NCBI GenBank assembly: GCA_035079385.1
Contig: JAVHKY010000003.1
Coordinates: 9,465,501 to 9,529,500 of the forward strand
DNA from: Aspidiotus rigidus
Lineage: Eukaryota > Arthropoda > Insecta > Hemiptera > Diaspididae
DNA: 64,000 nucleotides
Direction: 5' to 3'
A program made the translations under genes and the position numbers. The notes under the pieces are model-generated. The model was not told the origin of the DNA and did not search any database. It saw only the letters and a list, made by a program, of their open reading frames with translations. This document shows positions 23,708 to 37,990 of the stretch, one piece after another; positions within the stretch are counted from its first letter, which is position 1, and each line of letters opens with the position of its first letter.

Positions 23708-26700
23708 TTTTGATTCTCAGATCATAACGAAAGTGAAGAACGGACGACTGGTGTTGATCCGGTTTGAGTATGACAGATAAATATAGGTATCCCGACTGCC
23801 GCACCTCACAAATAGATAATTCGTTTAAGTAACCTAAGATTAAATCAAAATTTGAAATTCCGTACGACTGATCGATGGTATATTACCAACTCGTCCCATT
23901 GTAGCATTTGCTGGTCGTAAATTTCCCCAGTTATTTGATTTTGATGAAAAATCTAATTGTACATCCACAAAAATGTTTTGTGGTGCGTATAGTGCGTAGG
24001 TACCTACATACCTTATAGGAAGTACATCAGCATTTATAAGTTAATTCACTTTCATACTTTCATGTACATTCGTATTATCAAACTCATCATCATTACCTAT
24101 CTCAATTTGGTTTTCTCCCTCAATTATCTATTGTGAGGAAAGAAGATTATTGTCTTAATTTTCAAGTCCGATCGATTCATTACATTCACGGTGAGCTATT
24201 TAAATGCAAGTAAAGTCTGATAAAATTGAGTGTCGGATATCTGTTTAGATATTTCCGATTTTTACGTGCTATGCAGTCATGGGAAGAGTTACTTTGATCT
24301 ACATTGAGAAAAAGTAACAAATAGACAAGAAAATATATCACCACTTTGAAGAAGAGAAAAGTGAAAGAAAAAATAATTTTCTGAGTGGATACCTAGAATT
24401 TCTTTCATCTTAAAAACCACCAAAGATGAGTTATTTTCTGGAATTTGAACCAGATTAACGTTTCTTTAATGTCAAGGTCTCCCGAACTTTCCAGGAATTA
24501 TGATTAACAGGCGGTTACAAATATCTACTGCTAATATATTATATTGCTCGCAAATAACTTTCGATACATTTATAAAACATGTAAGTTGCCTAAAAAGTAA
24601 ATAGTATGAAATTTTCAAGTGATCAAATATTAAAAATCCGGGTATTTATGCTAAATATGTGTTCTAAAAACTAGTTAAACGTGCGTTGTAAATATAAAGT
24701 AACTAGAAACTATTTCTTTTAACAAATACAATTTTCGTCTTTCTGTTTACATTGGTAGATTTTGCTCTGGAATATCTATTTTCAAATCAATATTATCATT
24801 TATACGTACGATTACTATTATTCGAGAAGACTTTGAACAAATCGTTATTCAGGTCCACTTTTATTTATTTATTTATTTTTTCACTTTCTCATCGGCGTTT
24901 ATATGTCTTATTTATGAATTGTGAGGCAAATTTTCCATTTAGCTCTTACGAAAAAGTCATGCGACGACTTCCAACAAATTTTCCTTCAAAATTCGTAAAT
25001 TAATAAATAAAAAGAATCCTACTTTTGTTCATCTGTAGGTACTAAACTGGAAACATTCAAGTAGAATTTAAATGTTCAATTTTTAATCACCTGCTCAAAG
25101 TTAAATGATTGTAATACTTGAAAACACGAGAAACAAACAAAAATATTTTCAAGAGCCAACATTTAATAAAAATAAAAATCGTAAGAATAAATGATGAAAA
25201 ATACCCGCAATCAACAAAAAACATATCGATGCGATTGAAAGAAAAAAAAAAAAAAAACAAAGGAAAAGGAAAAGGAAAAGTGCATTCACAAAGAGATAGA
25301 GTCAGTAAAGCCGGTTTCTGAAAAATTTTTATCACAATGAAATAGAATAAAAAGCGGTAACTTGGCCTTTCTCAAGCTTTTCAATTACAATTTTGTGTAA
25401 GTTTTTAAAATACTATTTAAATATCCCATAATCTGAATAGAGCCTCAATATTCCAAAAGGCTGAAAATGGAATCTGACTTCGGAAAATGCTAGACCTTTT
25501 AAGTGAGGGATTAGTCTTAAAGTTCAAGAAATTGGGATACCGTTGATCGAAAAGAACATTTCGATGACGTTGACAAACTATTCATATTTTAAGTCTCTGA
25601 GCTGAATGAGTTTTAAGGAAAGAATATCTTCTCATAGGAAATACACTCTCGAAAAACCATCGTACTCATTATCTGAGTTCGATTTTCTTAAAATTAAGTT
25701 ATAGAGCTCTTCCCCTATACCATATTGCATATTCGTTTGCCTGATACTTATCGCAATGAAATACTTGCTTTCTATGGGTCTTATGGAAGCTTGTGGCAGG
25801 GGCATTGAGTATGCAATATTACATAGCATAAGCCTATAATTATATTCCCCTTCCATAAAATCAATGTAAAACTCTACCATTACGATAAGAATCAAAGATT
25901 CCTTCAATTCACTACTTGAATCGTACCTCTTGTAACACGGATGGCAATGTGCCACCTTCACTAAGTCGACCCCAACCGGTAACCGTAGCATTTTCGCCAA
26001 TAAGAAGGTCATCCGACCCTGGGAGGCAAATTGGTACAATGTGAGGTGCATACTCGAGTGGCGAATCTAATTTCACCATGGCAAGATCGTATTCGTACGT
26101 AAAGAAGTTGTACTTGGGGTGAACAACTTTTTTTGCTACGCCACGTTCGGCAAACGGATATGGTTCTTGAATACTGGAAAAGTCGTATTCTCCTACTCGA
26201 ATCTTTATTTGCGAAGTCAACAGACTGAAAGCAGAAAAAGTATATTGAACATAGGAAAATATTAATTCGGAGGAACAACTATTCATTCTCTGTATCATCC
26301 AATGAAAAGGAACATTGAATGTTTTTTTAATGAAAATTTCTGAGCTTACTCATCAACGCAGTGACCGGCGGTTGCAATCCAGTTCTCATTAAGTAAGGCT
26401 CCACCACATCGATGAGTGCTGGAAAAACCAAAAAATGATGTTCTTCTGACTGACACCTGAAATTAAAACACATGTTAGCTAGAGTAGCTTGCGGGGAATA
26501 TCTAAGCGATTTTCAATGGGTATAGAAATTCGAAATTGAAATGTTCGTGAGCTGACCTCCTTGTTAGTCAATTTTCGTATATTTCTTTGAAATATTCAAT
26601 TTTTTAAAAATGTGTGCTACTGATAGCTCCAAACCAGAAGCATAAAAGTCGATTTTATCACAGTGCCAACAAATGTAAGAATAGAAAAGGAGAGCTCCTA

Positions 26701-29024
26701 AAAATTTACCACAGAGAGTGCGGGGGCAACTTTTGGAGCGCTAGCCTTCTTTGAAATAAAAACGGAATGTAGAGTGTTAATGGTTTCGTTTGTTTACCTG
26801 CCATGCCCACACTCCAAATTGTGCATTTCGTCCACCCACAATTCGAATATCATGTCGAGGAGGCTGCATTGGTGAAATACCACACTCTGAAACAAATTGT
26901 AGATCGCAATACGAAGCAGACTATTATTTTCTTAAAATCATGCGTAAAATATTAGAATATGTTATAGCATTTACTCACGGGTTCCTTTATCGTTCACGGA
27001 TGCGGAAACCAGATGAACCATACTGCCGGGTTGGGGACGGGGAACATGTGTCACCGCTTCCGTAGTCGTCGATGATGATGTTTGCTGGTGCAGATTTTCA
27101 GTGGTACTACTATCACTACTTAGGAACGGTTTATACGTATGATATTTCAGAGTAGTTGTCTCTGTAGCGTTAGTAGTCGACTGGTATTTATTCGTATACG
27201 AACTCCATGGCTTGGGTTTTGTTATGAAGGCAGGAGCTTTGGACGACGACGGCGGCTTGGTCCAAGACATGTACGAGGGCTGTGTCGTGCTATGCCAAAG
27301 TTGTTGAACCGGATATAGATTATTCGAATCTAAATGATTTGAAACATCCTCTATTTCATTGGATTCCCAAATATTTTGATTATGCCAACTGAAAATAAAA
27401 ACACTTTTCGTGAAAATATTCTCAATAGATAAACGGTGTGACAATGAGAGAAAAGGTGCAAGATTGCATCATTATTATAAACAACTAAAAAAGAAAGAGA
27501 AGGAACACGATGACCTCACATCCTACTCACAAAATTACAAGGTCATTCTCACTAATCACAGACCTACGATATCAAATTAATTGTAAGTGTGATGCGATCT
27601 GCGAAAACATAGGATAAGTCGCACAGGCGGGACGTTACCCCATGTAAAACTCGCCTCGGAATATAGCGATATCAACATGCAGTTGACCAAAATGATTTCT
27701 TTTGAGTAACATCGTGGCGCAAATATTCGGCAAACAACACGAAGATATTTGTGTTTATAGCATGTGTAGTTGCGTATTGTGAAGGTAGGTTTTACACAGG
27801 GGGGTCCCGCCAGCGCGACTCATCCTATGGTTTCGCAGATTGCATCACAAGTATAAAATGATAGAATAGGAGCTTGCAAGCTCGATTTATCACGTCAATG
27901 GTCAGGTCTCAGTCAAAACCTATACCCCGGGATTTTCACATAATCTAGAAATATCAGCATCCAACCACCTATCGTCTCTAACAGTGCTACTAATGTGGAT
28001 TTCTTCTTACTTACTTCCCATTTACGTGAGTCAGATGTACTTACTTATCGGCTATAGTGGGTACAGTAGAAGTGGTAGTAGAGGTTGTAGTTGAAGTAAT
28101 TAAATGACTAGAATTATGACGATTTTGAACGGGCAGCACCGTCGATAAAATGGTTGGACGCGAAACGAAATTGGGCCTCAAATTGGAGGCGGCTGTGTGC
28201 ATCAATTCGGTAGGAGGATTGGTCCACAATTGGCCCTGCGTCGGCGGTCTGCTCGAAGACTGACTAGTTGATTCGTCGGGCTTCTCTTGCACACCGAACC
28301 GGTCTGGTAATAAATTTTGAAAATGTTGACTAGGGGTGGGAAACAGTGAGTGCGAAGGCTTCGGCGACGTACTCCAATTTGTATTCGACTTATCCACGCT
28401 ACTATACACGCTATTTACATCGTAGTTGATATTGTTCGGACGGATTTGATTATTTATAGGGCGGCCAATTGATGAACCACCTCTGTCTCCGTCATTGTGA
28501 TTCGGTAAGTAATAAGCTGGTCTGATTGTAGTCGAAAATTTCTGCTTCTGTTTGAATGGTCGATTTTGCGATGGTTTCATAGCAGTCTGGGTGTACAAAA
28601 TCGTTGGTTCGGAGGACTCCGCTATATCTCCTATCTGACTCGACGTTAAATTGTGAGCGCAACAGCTACCAAACATGAATGTATCCACGCACATTCCAAT
28701 ATGACGACCTTCAGTATTGATACACTCCCACACGAACATACAAGTGCCTCCTAAGCCATTCACTGAACACGGTTTGGGGTTGATTTTGTGATCTGGTTGA
28801 TAACGAAAAAGGTTTTATAATATGAAGTTCGTACATTCGTTAGTGATTTAATGTTTAAAAGAAGAGGATCACGCTACCGTACTTACTATTTGGAGAGGAA
28901 GCTGAATTTCTTGAATGACCTATGGCCGCGGTGAATCCGAAATGATTATCAAACAACATCCATAGAAGAGGAAACATGGCACAGACCACCGTGAACCATG
29001 ACTGCATTCTTTAGTAAGGCTTCC
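22846..29024 (-). CDS. Stubble/filzig-type serine protease (S1A), 8 coding exons, 685 aa
   Basis: The only intact host gene seen. Coding exons, 5' to 3': 29007-28887, 28792-28045, 27388-26979, 26886-26798, 26456-26350, 26224-25927, 23199-23074, 23004-22846. All introns are GT-AG and phases agree. The ATG lies 17 nt after an acceptor, implying a non-coding first exon upstream. Residues about 1-30 are a hydrophobic signal or anchor segment. Cysteines 49, 58, 64, 75, 84 and 85 form a Stubble-like disulfide-knotted domain ([15 protein letters not shown]). Residues 87-426 are a Ser/Thr/Pro-rich stem. The activation site is RIVGG (441-445). The catalytic triad is His488 (in TAGHC, where TAAHC is usual), Asp538 and Ser636 (GDSGGP). 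Asp630 predicts trypsin-like specificity. Such proteases act at the epithelial surface on cuticle and extracellular matrix. Stubble versus filzig orthology is not settled here. Confidence 0.93.
23200..25926 (-). other. Intron 6 of the protease gene (2.7 kb)
   Basis: By far the longest intron of the gene; the other six are 69-656 bp. It starts GTACGA and ends TTTACAG on the minus strand. It holds a TTTC tandem repeat at about 23666-23711 and no recognisable gene or transposon. The short ORFs inside are chance. Confidence 0.8.
23664..23711. repeat. (TTTC)n microsatellite
   Basis: About eleven tandem TTTC units inside intron 6 of the protease gene. Confidence 0.95.
27583..27855. mobile_element. 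MITE in intron 2 of the protease gene
   Basis: Inverted ends of about 65 bp with internal mismatches. Left: GTGTGATGCGATCTGCGAAA, then CATAGGATAAGTCGC and GGCGGGAC. The right end, read in reverse, is TTGTGATGCAATCTGCGAAA, then CATAGGATGAGTCGC and GGCGGGAC. About 270 bp, GC-richer than its surroundings, non-coding. It does not disturb the splice sites. Confidence 0.8.
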
Positions 29025-29760
29025 CTGTAACAAAAATATAAAATAAGAATGAGTATTTTGTAGCTACAGTTCGAAGTGAAGAAGGATAAGAAGTAACGAG
29101 GGAAAAGCACTGTTCATGAGATAGAAGGACGGGCATATTAAGATTTTGGGCTTCTGAAAACGATCAACAATTTTCCAAGCTCGCAATTTTTAATTATTCC
29201 ACACACTTCTTTTTATTTCTCTTCATGATTTTGAAAAATTATGACTTTATCAATCGGGAGCAATAATCCACATTTTTTGGGATTTACTTAATTGAATATT
29301 GAGACAGACATTAGAGATGAGATACTATTATTTCAATTTTAGTATTTAAAATACGGTGTCTTTCCTGTACTATGTCATTATATTTGCCTAGCTCGATTAA
29401 CTAAGGCGTACATGGCCTGTCGGTTATTGCATTGTACGCTAGTTTTCTCTCTTTTTTTGTGTGTGTTTTTCATCAAATAATTAAGGAGCCTTGCAACTAC
29501 ACTTACGGTTATGGCTCAGAAAGGTTGAATAATATGAATTAGATGGTGTCGTGAAAATAGGTGGGTCGGAGGTAATTTGTTATACTGACGATTTTCTCGA
29601 TCGGTTGTTTGTGAGGGGGTTTGTAATGCAGGGAGATACAGAATGGTAAAACAGGATGTATTCGAGAGTTGGGCGAGAGAAGAAGTGATCTTCAACAAAT
29701 AGATCGTCTGTATTGCAGTATACTATAGCAATGAAGGTGGTGAGAGATGCAAAAAGAGAA
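29025..29760. other. Upstream flank of the protease gene; promoter not identified
   Basis: Contains the intron (and probably the region of the non-coding first exon) upstream of the first coding exon. I could not place a transcription start or a first exon. The rest is unremarkable AT-rich sequence. Confidence 0.5.
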
Positions 29761-31075
<1,315 letters not shown>

Positions 31076-31559
31076 ATAGTGGGTGAGGCAAGTATGGCCT
31101 ATTCTGAGATAAGTTGGGATGACTTCTTCGTATCGGGCCGGGTGTTCGAAGTAGACGAAGGAATTGAAGCTTTTTTGATAGATTGGAGCTCATTATAGGA
31201 TAAGAGAACCAGAAATCATACCACAAGGAAAAGATGAGGAAAAAGTAATAGTATTTAAGATTATATTTAAGGAGGGGATTCGTTATGTAAGATCCATTAA
31301 GTCATGATCCTCAAGGTGAATGTGTCTCGGTGTCCATGGAAAAGAGGTACAGGATGAGTGTTTAACATTGTGGACAACCGTGACCTTTCTCAACAGGAGG
31401 GAGCATTTGATATTCAACACTAGTCTCCTAATTTTTGGAAGTAATCAGAATATATTACAGGAATACTAAGTCATACTGGAGATAAGTCGACTTGAGACTG
31501 AAAGTTCTTCCAGGTTACATGGAAATTTTTGAAAATTTCCTCAGCACTTGTTGGTTTCT

Positions 31560-31935
31560 GTGGAAAAACTTCGACCTTTAGCCTTCATTATAATGGGCTT
31601 ACTATACTGCATACTCAAAAACTAGGCTGCTATAGTAGGTTTAGAATTCATTATATAGGCCTAATATAAGGTATACTAGCCTTATACTAGACTAAGAAGG
31701 GGGCCGAACGAGCGGAACAAGTGAGCTCCTGAAAGCTAGTTAGCTTAAAATGTTGTATATTAGACTTGAGCTAGACCAAGGGGGAAAGAACGAATGGAGC
31801 AAGTGAGCCCTTAAAAGCTTAGCCTCATTATACTGGGCCTAATATATACTAGGCTCATACTAACTAGGCCTAATAACACTATAAATAGATTTAGCCGTAT
31901 TACAGTGTATGCCAGCCTTATATTAGACTAAGAAG
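31560..31935. repeat. Island dense in CTAGGC / GCCTA words
   Basis: Repeated short words ACTAGGC, TAGGCCTAATATA, ATACTAG and AGACTAAGAAGG, including two imperfect copies of a unit ending GAGCAAGTGAGC (31710-31735 and 31795-31820). Related fragments occur at 34617-34650, 39995-40075, 55030-55065 and 56015-56150. Non-coding. Confidence 0.6.
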
Positions 31936-31977
31936 GAGGAATTGAGATTAATATATCTTTATATTGTATTTCTTTGC

Positions 31978-32885
31978 AAACGACCAAAACATCCCATTGA
32001 ATCAGGTCGACCGTCGTCGATTTAGGGTTGGTTTCGAGTCGTAGGCAATGTTGACTCAAAGTCGACTAAAATTCGACGTGAAATCGACATCTTTAACAAT
32101 ATCCATAATCTCGATTTCAGAGGTAGGTACGCGATGTCGACGGCAACAAATGATCAATTTTCGGTCAGTTACCGACATTAGGTCGTAATATCGATCAAAA
32201 ATCGACTGTAGATCGACTGAAAAATTCGGAAAAGTTGATTCGAAAACAACGTCGATTTTCAGTCGACAAAAAAATTGAATTCTATTTACTGATGTCGACT
32301 TGTTTTCGACTCCATATCGACCTGTTTGTTTCTGTAACTTCACTACTCGCATATAAGTTACGTATCCACATTTACTTGAGGAGGTATAACCATAACATGT
32401 TGAGCCACGAGGTCGACCTTATATCGACGTTGATGTAAAGTGAACGAAGACTCATAATACTCTAAATCGACTACATTTTGACGTCGATTCAAAGTAGCTA
32501 GGCATAACACTATCCATTCAAAATTGACTTCATTTCGACCTCATTTTTGGACGAGCAAAATTTTGAAATTCATTTTTGATGCCCATTTAGGGTATGTACA
32601 AGTATCATTCATTCCAAATCGACTTCTTGTCGACGTCGAATCGAGTTCACTTATGATTGACTTGATTCCTACGTCAACTGCAGGACTCAGATTAAAACGT
32701 AGGCCTATGAGTTGATTTTACGTCGATTTGCAGAGTCGTTTGTAGTCGACTTCTGGCCGACAAACTCCGGAACTATTTCGACGGTAAATCGACGTCGACT
32801 TTGTGTCAACTACTTATTGTAATAATGGGTCGACATGACGTCGAATTGACGTCAGATGGACGTCGATTTGCAGTCGACATGGTTC
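31978..32885. repeat. Island dense in TCGAC / GTCGA words
   Basis: Roughly 30 occurrences of TCGAC or GTCGA in about 900 bp, in both orientations, often as AAATCGAC, GACGTCGA or the palindrome GTCGAC. The flanks on both sides have almost none. The intervening sequence is otherwise ordinary and non-coding (the 98-codon minus ORF is a by-product of the repeated words). Interpreted as a non-autonomous element with dispersed short repeats; the ends are not resolved. Confidence 0.7.
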
Positions 32886-34685
32886 AACATATACATGACT
32901 CCATATTTTTTCATGAAGTGGAGAAATTAACTCAAATTTTTCGATTTGAGAAATAGTCTTATCATCAAGAAAGTCAACTGATAAGAAATCAGCACTTTAC
33001 CCTCAAAAGGGTAATTAGCTTCTCTTATACAAAATTCTAGCAATCACTCTCACATAAGTTACTTGTTTGCTTGGTACTATTTTTGCAGAGGGAATACTTA
33101 ACAAGATTGGATGTTGTATGGAGATGTTGATCGACAATGTGTAAGTATATCGTCGGAATTATCATTTTCAAGGTGCATTAGAAGTCAAAAACCACAATTA
33201 TAGTGTAAGCGTTAAAAGTTGATAGCTCTCACGTTATACGATGCTTGAAAACATGATGACTGATTCGAGTGTCGACAGCTCTAGAGTGTGAAGGGAAAGT
33301 ACGAGTATACTTGAACTGACGTCGAGTGGTCAACATCTTCATTTGAGTTTACACATATATTACTCGCACATTTATTACCAATGAAGAAAAAAAAAGAGAA
33401 TAGGTAGGTAATATTAAAAAGTATTTCCCTTCCTCCCAGCTATTTTTGTGCATATTTGCCCGATCGAATGTTTTTAAAAAATTGGGGGAAAAAAAAGAAG
33501 AAAAAACTAGTATAATATTAACGATTAATATACTCGATTTATTTTAAAACAAATAAATCGATCTCTAGGGGATTAACGGAGCGCTCGATATTTACATTAA
33601 ATATTTTCCGTCCTAGGTAGGCCAATTCTTCAAACGATAAATAACACTATTTACGAGTATGGTGCCTTTCTGACTATTATACGTGTTGACTGGAATTACA
33701 TTTTTTCTTTAGATAGAACTTACCGGCATTTATTACTCGTAAATCAACATGATTATTCGAAGAAATGATCTCGTGCTTAGAGACGAGATAACGACATCGA
33801 CTGGTAATCGAAACGTAACATGATACGTACGAATAGTTTTTATCAGCAAAACAACTACCGGTACATACACAAGTATTTATTGGGTTTTTGACGCATAAAA
33901 TATTGCAATTTCACAGCATATATTTATATGGACTAACTGATTAAAAAAAAGTCAATTTACTTATTTGCAACCAACAAAGAATATGAGGATGCTTCGATTT
34001 TTTACGACCCACGTAACTCTCTCAATCCAACTACTTCATGTTCAACGACAATGACCTATCTGATCCAACTAAGATACACACCGCCTATGACGTTTAGTAA
34101 CAATGAGTCTGCCTTAAAACTGAAAAAAGTCCCCTTCTCAGAATTTTAAATTAGTATAGTTTTGAACTCTCGCGGCCCTCGAACTTTAGGGTTGAGAGAG
34201 CCATTGGACCCTTCAGCAGTCCTTTTGTTCTCACCAATATGCTGTAAAATCCACCTCCATCACATAATCACATCGCAACTAATAATTACTACACGAAAAT
34301 GTTTGTTTAGTTCAACGGCACTAAAAGTATATAAAGCGATTTTAATGTCTATATCGATCAAACTGTCTTACTGACCTTTGTTATATCAAGACAGGTTACT
34401 CCTTGTCAATTGATTCATAATCCTTCCCTCTAATAATTAGCATTCATAAGCAAATTCAACAGTTGATACAGTCCCCGGAACAATCAAGAAGATGGAAGTG
34501 GCCGAGCAACTTGGATATCCTTCACAACAATTGGAAAAAAAATTTAACACGCTTCCCACGCCACCTACGACTAACACCAGACTGTGTAAAATTGTTACTG
34601 GAGACTGACTTAGACGTTAGGCCTAGTTAAAGCTAGGAAGAAGGAGCCAATGGCTTTCTCGAAAGGGCTTTTCGCACAATCCAAT
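32886..34685. other. No gene recognised
   Basis: AT-rich sequence with short ORFs only. Near 34617 lies a small CTAGGC-family fragment (TAGGCCTAGTTAAAGCTAGG) that also appears at about 40010. Confidence 0.5.
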
Positions 34686-34689
34686 CATC

Positions 34690-34935
34690 AAAGACAGATT
34701 TTTAAGCTGGAAGAAATTTTATAAAAAATATTCTCCGAAATCCAGAGAAAAAAATTAGTCAGGCAGCGGGGAACCTCCAAGAAAACACATACTTCGACGG
34801 TCGAAAATATTTCAAGTCTCTGCTCTCTGGACATTTTTCCAAGAATGATGACGTCATCAAAGTCTCGCAAAAATTCTCTGAAAATGTCCCCCAACAAAAG
34901 AGATGGCGGGTTCCCCGCTAAAAAACGTTGTAAAC
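34690..34935 (-). repeat. Fragment of the TGACGTCA-bearing repeat family
   Basis: Shares GATGACGTCATCAA (34846-34859) and CCCCCAACAAAAGAGATGG with CGGGTTCCCCGCTAAAAAA (34888-34925) with 38187-38276. The 111-codon ORF over it is not conserved elsewhere and I do not call it a gene. Confidence 0.65.
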
Positions 34936-35159
34936 ATTTTTTATTGGTTGCTCGAAATTGATCACACCAGCTCCCGACGAGCAAAATAAGGTCACAACCG
35001 GGAAAATGTGTGACCAGAATCATCTCATCCGTGTGACGATAAAAATATGACTAGATTGTGTAGGGTAGTTAGCTAACCAGAATGCAAGAAACGGAGGGCA
35101 CATTTTTGCGTCAAAATAGTAACTTTTAGAAAACATAGAGGGAATTTTTAGGTGAGCTG

Positions 35160-35675
35160 AGTCGCAAGTGTGACTTGAGACACTTACGGGTTACTTATGA
35201 CAAGTATTGCAGTCACATCAAAGGATCATCGTGACTTTTTTGTGACCTTTTGTGACAGTAACATTTTGCTTTGTGACTATGGAATGGCATATCTGTGACC
35301 TTCTTGTGACGACTGTTTCCTCCCTTGAAGAATTATTCCAATGGTCCTGCCTCTGCAAGTCATTTACCTCATCATCGTCATCCTATGAAGCCCCCTCTTC
35401 CACAACCCAAGGCAGTAAAGAAGATGGGCTCCTAATTCGTTACTAAACTTGCGGGTATCTCCGTACTTTTCCTGCGAGTGGAAATGTCACATAAGATGCA
35501 AAAGGGTTCCTCCTATGTGACCACATAGTTATCTTCTCGAGGTCACACATGCAACACATCTGAGAAACTTGAGTTCCTGTTGAATTGTGACCGTATTGTA
35601 TCACAGAGTCTAACCAGTCACAGTTGAGATTCATAAAAAAATGAGCGTGATTGATACAGTCGTCATACTGCGACT
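35160..35675. repeat. Island dense in GTGAC / GTCAC words
   Basis: About 14 GTGAC or GTCAC words in 500 bp, mostly GTGAC in the left half with more GTCAC to the right. The ends share AGTCGCA in inverted orientation (35161-35167; inverse near 35670). Non-coding. Same architecture as the TCGAC, TTCACC, AAGTTCC and TCCTCA islands. Confidence 0.6.
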
Positions 35676-37035
35676 TGAATAAGTTTTGCTATCTACCCTT
35701 GTGTGGCCCATTATGTCTGAGTTACCATAATGTTTCGGGATCACAGCAAATATTTTGCACGTCGCCGTCGAGGAGTGAAATTTCAGAAAATTTTAAGAAA
35801 AAATTATCTCATGAAGCCATATATTTTACATCCCAATGTGAAATTATAGTTATTCAATGCGTGTCATGTTGCTCTACTCTGGGAGAAAGGCAATTAGAGG
35901 AAAAATATCTGATGGGAAGTTAGGTTCAGCTTCCTTCTGTAGAATAACTGTTTAAAATCATTCGCATGTAAAATTATACAACTCCCGTTGGCTTGAAAAA
36001 AATCACTTTTATGTAAGACTATCAATATGACTATATTTTATAACGATTATCTGTCTTTTTTTTTAAATTCTTATCTTTCTTTCCTGGCCGTATATAAGAC
36101 ACGTATTACGACTGTTTAATTTTCAATGATAATCTAAACACTTCCGAAACTCCCATCGATAATTTTTTTTTGAAACATTCTTGCGAGGTAGTTTGGCACG
36201 GTACTTCTACATCCGTTTGTTGGCTATCACAGCCCGGCGAAATTTAATTTCTAACTTATAAAATAAAAATATCTCGTGCGACGAATAGGCGTACGTTTAT
36301 TACCAACTTCTAGGTTACGCCAGCATCGGCAGTTTTGAGACTCCTGTCGATTACTTTTTAATAACACGAGTATCCCACGAGCCATTACCGTTTACATGTT
36401 CATGAAACATTTTCAATGTGCGACTCTTCTGCGAAGAATCAGTTTTTTTTCCCTCGGATTTTCTCACCAAATTTACTGTAACATTTTCGAGTTATAGACA
36501 TCGTAAATTAGACTAAATGGAGTATAAGACAGTGGAAACATTCATTCACTTTCACGTCTCTATGTTTCGTTGATTAAATCTCGTTCTATTAATTTTTTCA
36601 AGCTCTTAATTGACAACAAGACAGAAGAACAAACAGGGCCACGTTAATTTTAGAGTGAAAGTGGTAACACTGCAAATCATAGTATTTTATCGAGATTCCG
36701 CGCACGAACACAAAAAAGTGGCAATTACCTATTTATTATATTTGAAGGTACTCATATTTTTATTCAAAATATTATTTCGTGAAGAAAATGCTATTTTCGA
36801 TCCCAAAGAGGTTACGTATTCGTGACTCTAGGTAGAATTTTGTTTTCCCTCACAGTTGTACTTTACAGATTCAACGATATTCAGACAATCCTCGAAGGAA
36901 AATTTTCCATTTAAATGTCATATCTTTCAAGACGAGATTTTTAGGTTCTCTGCACTGTGAAGTTCGTCTTTGAGACTTTCTGCAGCCGATAGAGGTCGTG
37001 AAATTCACACATTTTCTCGTGTCCAGTTCATGCTT
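35676..37035. other. No gene recognised
   Basis: AT-rich non-coding sequence with short ORFs on both strands and no motif I can name. Confidence 0.5.
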
Positions 37036-37039
37036 TCCA

Positions 37040-37190
37040 ATTGCGATTTGAGATTCCTCAGAGGCTAATGAAGTTGGAGACTTGATTTTAAGGATTCCTG
37101 GGGTTCGAATGCATACTTTCAATTAAAAAGAGTAAGATAATCAGTTCAGTAGAAGCAGATAACTCACTATCCAAAGTTTTCGGAGTTTAT
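37040..37190 (+). repeat. Dispersed copy of the GATTCCTCAG repeat unit
   Basis: Contains GCGATTTGAGATTCCTCAG, GAAGTTGGAGACTTGATTTTA, TTTCAATTAAAAAGAGTAAG and TCAGTTCAGTAGAAGCAGAT in the same order as the series at 53455-54330. Confidence 0.75.
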
Positions 37191-37744
37191 TTTAAATATA
37201 GGCTACAGGTAAGTAGATGGTAAAATTTAAGGGGGCTAATGTACTCAGAAGAAAAATACCTCAACCCTGCGACCTCCCTCCCTAGGGATTCACACTTAGA
37301 TAGTAGAAAACTCGCGGATTTTTCAACGGAGTTAAACCCGGGGTGACAGAGAACCTCTTTTATGAGGAATCTATGACGTCACAGATCCGGACTTTGGAGC
37401 TACATGTGATACGAGAGGGACTTGCAAGAATATCGATTTCTAAGCTGTTCATGATAGGACGGGGTTAAAAAATTAGATGCTATTGCAGGACTGCAATGGC
37501 CGCGGGGAATCTGCTGTCCCGAGTCCCCTAGAGTCTAAAGTTTTTCCAAGTCCTGAAAATCATGACGTGACAACTTGAACTCAAGGAAGCCGTCGTCTTT
37601 CCAAGTCCCCCTACTATCATATATAGCTCGAGAGTCGAAATTTTTTCAAGCCCCCCTCCTATCATATATAGCTCGAGAGTCGAAAGTTTTCCAAGTTAAC
37701 TTCCTATAGAGAAATATACTCTCAAAGAGTAACGAAAACAAATA

Positions 37745-37990
37745 CTAGAACCGCAATAAACCAAACAAACCGAGCGCTTTCGGCTAAACAGCCGTTCTCA
37801 CGGTATAGAAAGCGACTGAACCCAACACCAACAAGAACGAGGAACAACGAACGAGGAGGTCATGACTGAACCAGCGAGTCATCGAAATGTGAATCATTCT
37901 CATAGACTAATTCAATCAATCCCTCCTCAGGAATGTATCTGTTCACCACGGTAATGTCTTTAATATACGCATTGATTCTATCAACCTCCT
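37745..37990 (-). pseudogene. PLE 3' end, inverted (left partner of 42590-43080)
   Basis: On the minus strand this encodes the last PLE residues (NRYIPEEGLIELVYENDSH, then FDDSLVQS and a stop) and the 3' UTR with a hammerhead-like motif. The plus-strand fragment at about 42890-42990 encodes almost the same peptide. Nothing upstream of the C-terminus is preserved next to it. Confidence 0.8.
37770..37805 (-). ncRNA. Hammerhead-like motif (copy d)
   Basis: On the minus strand: ACC, GTGAGAA, stem II GGCT-GTTT-AGCC, GAAA, palindrome AGCGCT, C, GGT. Inner stem I (ACC/GGT), stem II and palindromic stem III all pair. The CUGANGA core has decayed to GTGAGAA, so this copy is probably inactive. Confidence 0.5.
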
